Of a DNA stretch of 64,000 nucleotides, positions 62,470 through 64,000 are shown one piece after another (position 1 is the stretch's first letter; every line of letters begins with the position of its first letter). The position numbers were made by a program, and so were the translations under genes. The stretch is taken from positions 570,001 through 634,000 of the forward strand of contig JAUJYZ010000724.1 in assembly GCA_033675265.1 (NCBI GenBank). The letters run 5' to 3'. The notes beneath the pieces are model-generated. The model made no database searches and was not told the origin of the DNA. It saw only the letters and a list, made by a program, of their open reading frames with translations. This stretch comes from Actinostola sp. cb2023. Lineage: Eukaryota; Cnidaria; Anthozoa; Actiniaria; Actinostolidae.

Positions 62470-63110
62470 TCATCAGGTCGCTTCAGGATCAAACATGAAA
62501 GTGCCAAGCGATTTTCTATAGCGAAAACTGGCAATGACATAGACCTTGATATTACGAGGTTCTTTGGCTGGCAGAGGTCCGTAATGGAAGTTATGGACCG
62601 ATAATTTTTCCATAAAAAGCGGGAACAAACGAGGATCCATAACTTCCCGTACGGACCGAGCAAGCGAGGTTAATAAGATATTTATTATGTAGCTTTTCCT
62701 TACGTTTCTGTTTTCAGCGGGCCGTCATAGTACGGGCCGGGGAGTTACGGACCGTTAATTGACCAATAAGAGTGCGCGCGTTAGTAACTGTGCTATATAA
62801 TAAACACTGAGTAATTTTTACACAATTTGTAATCAAATATATGAGTTATTACAAATATGACAGCGTATGACATGTTTTGGAAAAACCGGTTTTTGCTTGT
62901 TTTCACGTACACATCAATTTTGCACTCCGGTGAATAGTTTTAGTTGTGTGCACTTGAAAGGTACCCCTTCAAAGGAACCAATCAAAAATTAGGAGCAATG
63001 GCGTCAGAAAAGATAATTGAAAACCGGTTTATTCTGGTTTATGTGTACGCGCGCGCTTTATATTGCACTAAGAAAAAATACAGTGTTTTTGTTAATTTTG
63101 TTGTCGTGTA
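62470..63110. other. Spacer with repeated GGTCCGTAA/ACGGACC motifs
   Basis: GGTCCGTAA, TTATGGACC and ACGGACCG recur in both orientations between 62575 and 62760. No exon is convincing. Confidence 0.45.
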
Positions 63111-63312
63111 ATAAACAATTTATTACACAGAGTAATTGTACATACAGTAATTATTACGCGCCGTAATTGTACATACAGTAATTATTACACACCGTAATTG
63201 TACATACAGTAATTACTATACACCGTAATTGTACATACAGTAATTATTACGCGCCGTAATTGTACATACAGTAATTATTATACACCGTATTTACACACCG
63301 TAATTACAAACC
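63110..63312. repeat. Tandem GTAATTGTACATACAGTAAT array
   Basis: About six copies of a 31-33 bp unit differing in the ACACC/GCGCC segment. Confidence 0.88.
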
Positions 63313-63869
63313 GTAGTAATTGTACCCATAGAGAGTATGCGGTCTGTAAATATCATAAGTTCAATTTAATCAACCTGTCGTCAGTTTCAATCCATCGCCG
63401 ACCTCCAAGACGCGCTCTATTTCTTCATCGACGTTTGATTGATTCGGAAGCTCAGTAGTTGTTAACACCCAAGAAAAGTCGACAAAACAGGAACAACGTA
63501 GCTCTGGAACACTGCTGTCGTGTCTTGTCGTTCTTGCCGGCCGATGCAACACAAAATTTTGCTTTTCGGTGAAAGATTGAAATGAAATTGTTTAAATTTT
63601 AATAAGTTGTAGATATCAATAGTAATTTGATTTTGAGAAGAAGAAAAAAACGCGGCAGGTGACGGCGACATCATTTCTGAGATATTCAGTTGCAGCAAAC
63701 TTTAACAATCAAGTATCCATAATTCAGAGCGGAGACAAGAGCGTGACCCAGCGATTACAACACACATTGAATGGTTTATTTTGAGACGGAGTAATACTAC
63801 CCAACGTGGTATTAGAATATCTGCTACTGGATGTACAACAACCAATTGCTGTGAAAAGAACTTATCGAA
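63313..63869. other. Spacer before the second GPCR
   Basis: No recognisable exon or repeat. It probably contains the 5' leader of the GPCR at 63870. Confidence 0.4.
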
Positions 63870-64000
63870 ATGGAGACCCCGCTTTCGAAACAAGAGGAGA
63901 TGTTCTGGTTTATCGTGTTCTTGCTGGAGGCCGTCATCATCATCTTTTGCAACATTCTTAGCCTGTGCATCTTTGTGAGAAGATTTCGCCACTGCAAGTG
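63870..64000 (+). CDS. N-terminus of a second class A GPCR, cut by the window edge
   Basis: 43 codons from ATG 63870, the first ATG after an in-frame TGA at 63852. A short polar start (METPLSKQEE) leads into a first transmembrane helix, FWFIVFLLEAVIIIFCNILS, with the conserved asparagine of TM1 (Asn28), then the basic loop-1 start VRRFRHCK. This arrangement is common among anthozoan orphan GPCRs. The rest lies beyond the window. Confidence 0.65.
   Translation, partial: METPLSKQEEMFWFIVFLLEAVIIIFCNILSLCIFVRRFRHCK

Noticed and set aside
62714..62760. Alternative CatSper4 terminal exon after TTTTCAG at about 62718
   Set aside because: The frame would lie in a region of repeated ACGGACC/GGTCCGT inverted motifs; composition does not resemble a channel tail.

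Overview
The window is animal nuclear DNA: multi-exon genes with GT-AG introns, AT-rich spacers, class A GPCR genes and a very high density of small inverted-repeat transposons, satellites and microsatellites. A CatSper sperm channel, an intron-rich PUR gene and apparently intronless class A GPCRs fit a non-bilaterian marine invertebrate. An anthozoan cnidarian is my best guess, but this is inference; a sponge or another invertebrate is not excluded.

Layout. 1-17 kb is mostly repeats. It holds a single-exon hypothetical gene (5279-6127, +), a 5.36-kb unit bounded by 118-bp direct repeats that each carry a complete core promoter (8851-14206), and an unrecognised terminal exon (15517-15851, -). 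17.4-32.7 kb is one gene on the minus strand: a nine-exon, 249-residue PUR-alpha-like protein, rebuilt exon by exon with every reading phase matching. Its introns hold a 59-bp satellite split by a transposon, a 1.5-kb 18-bp minisatellite, a 62-base C run and several tandem arrays. 33.6-61.9 kb is a divergently transcribed plus-strand gene for CatSper4, a pore-forming subunit of the sperm calcium channel. Fourteen exons give 438 codons with all phases consistent; only the last exon is uncertain.

Two other genes lie inside CatSper4 introns. Intron 7 carries a complete Ty3/gypsy-type LTR retrotransposon (38128-44701) in antisense, with LTRs that look identical and a CTCA target duplication, so it is very young. 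Intron 13 carries an antisense single-exon class A GPCR of 820 residues whose third intracellular loop, over 500 residues, is built from two unrelated internal repeats. The first 43 codons of a second GPCR run off the right edge (63870-64000, +).

The genes do not form a pathway. PUR and CatSper4 share a 933-bp divergent 5' region. The most unusual signals are: CatSper4 tandem arrays that repeatedly sit just upstream of 3' splice sites; long purine-rich runs in the sense strand of the PUR gene's own introns; one MITE family sitting 15-16 bp inside the 5' splice sites of two genes; a CatSper4 S4 helix with six arginines; and the repeat-built GPCR loop.
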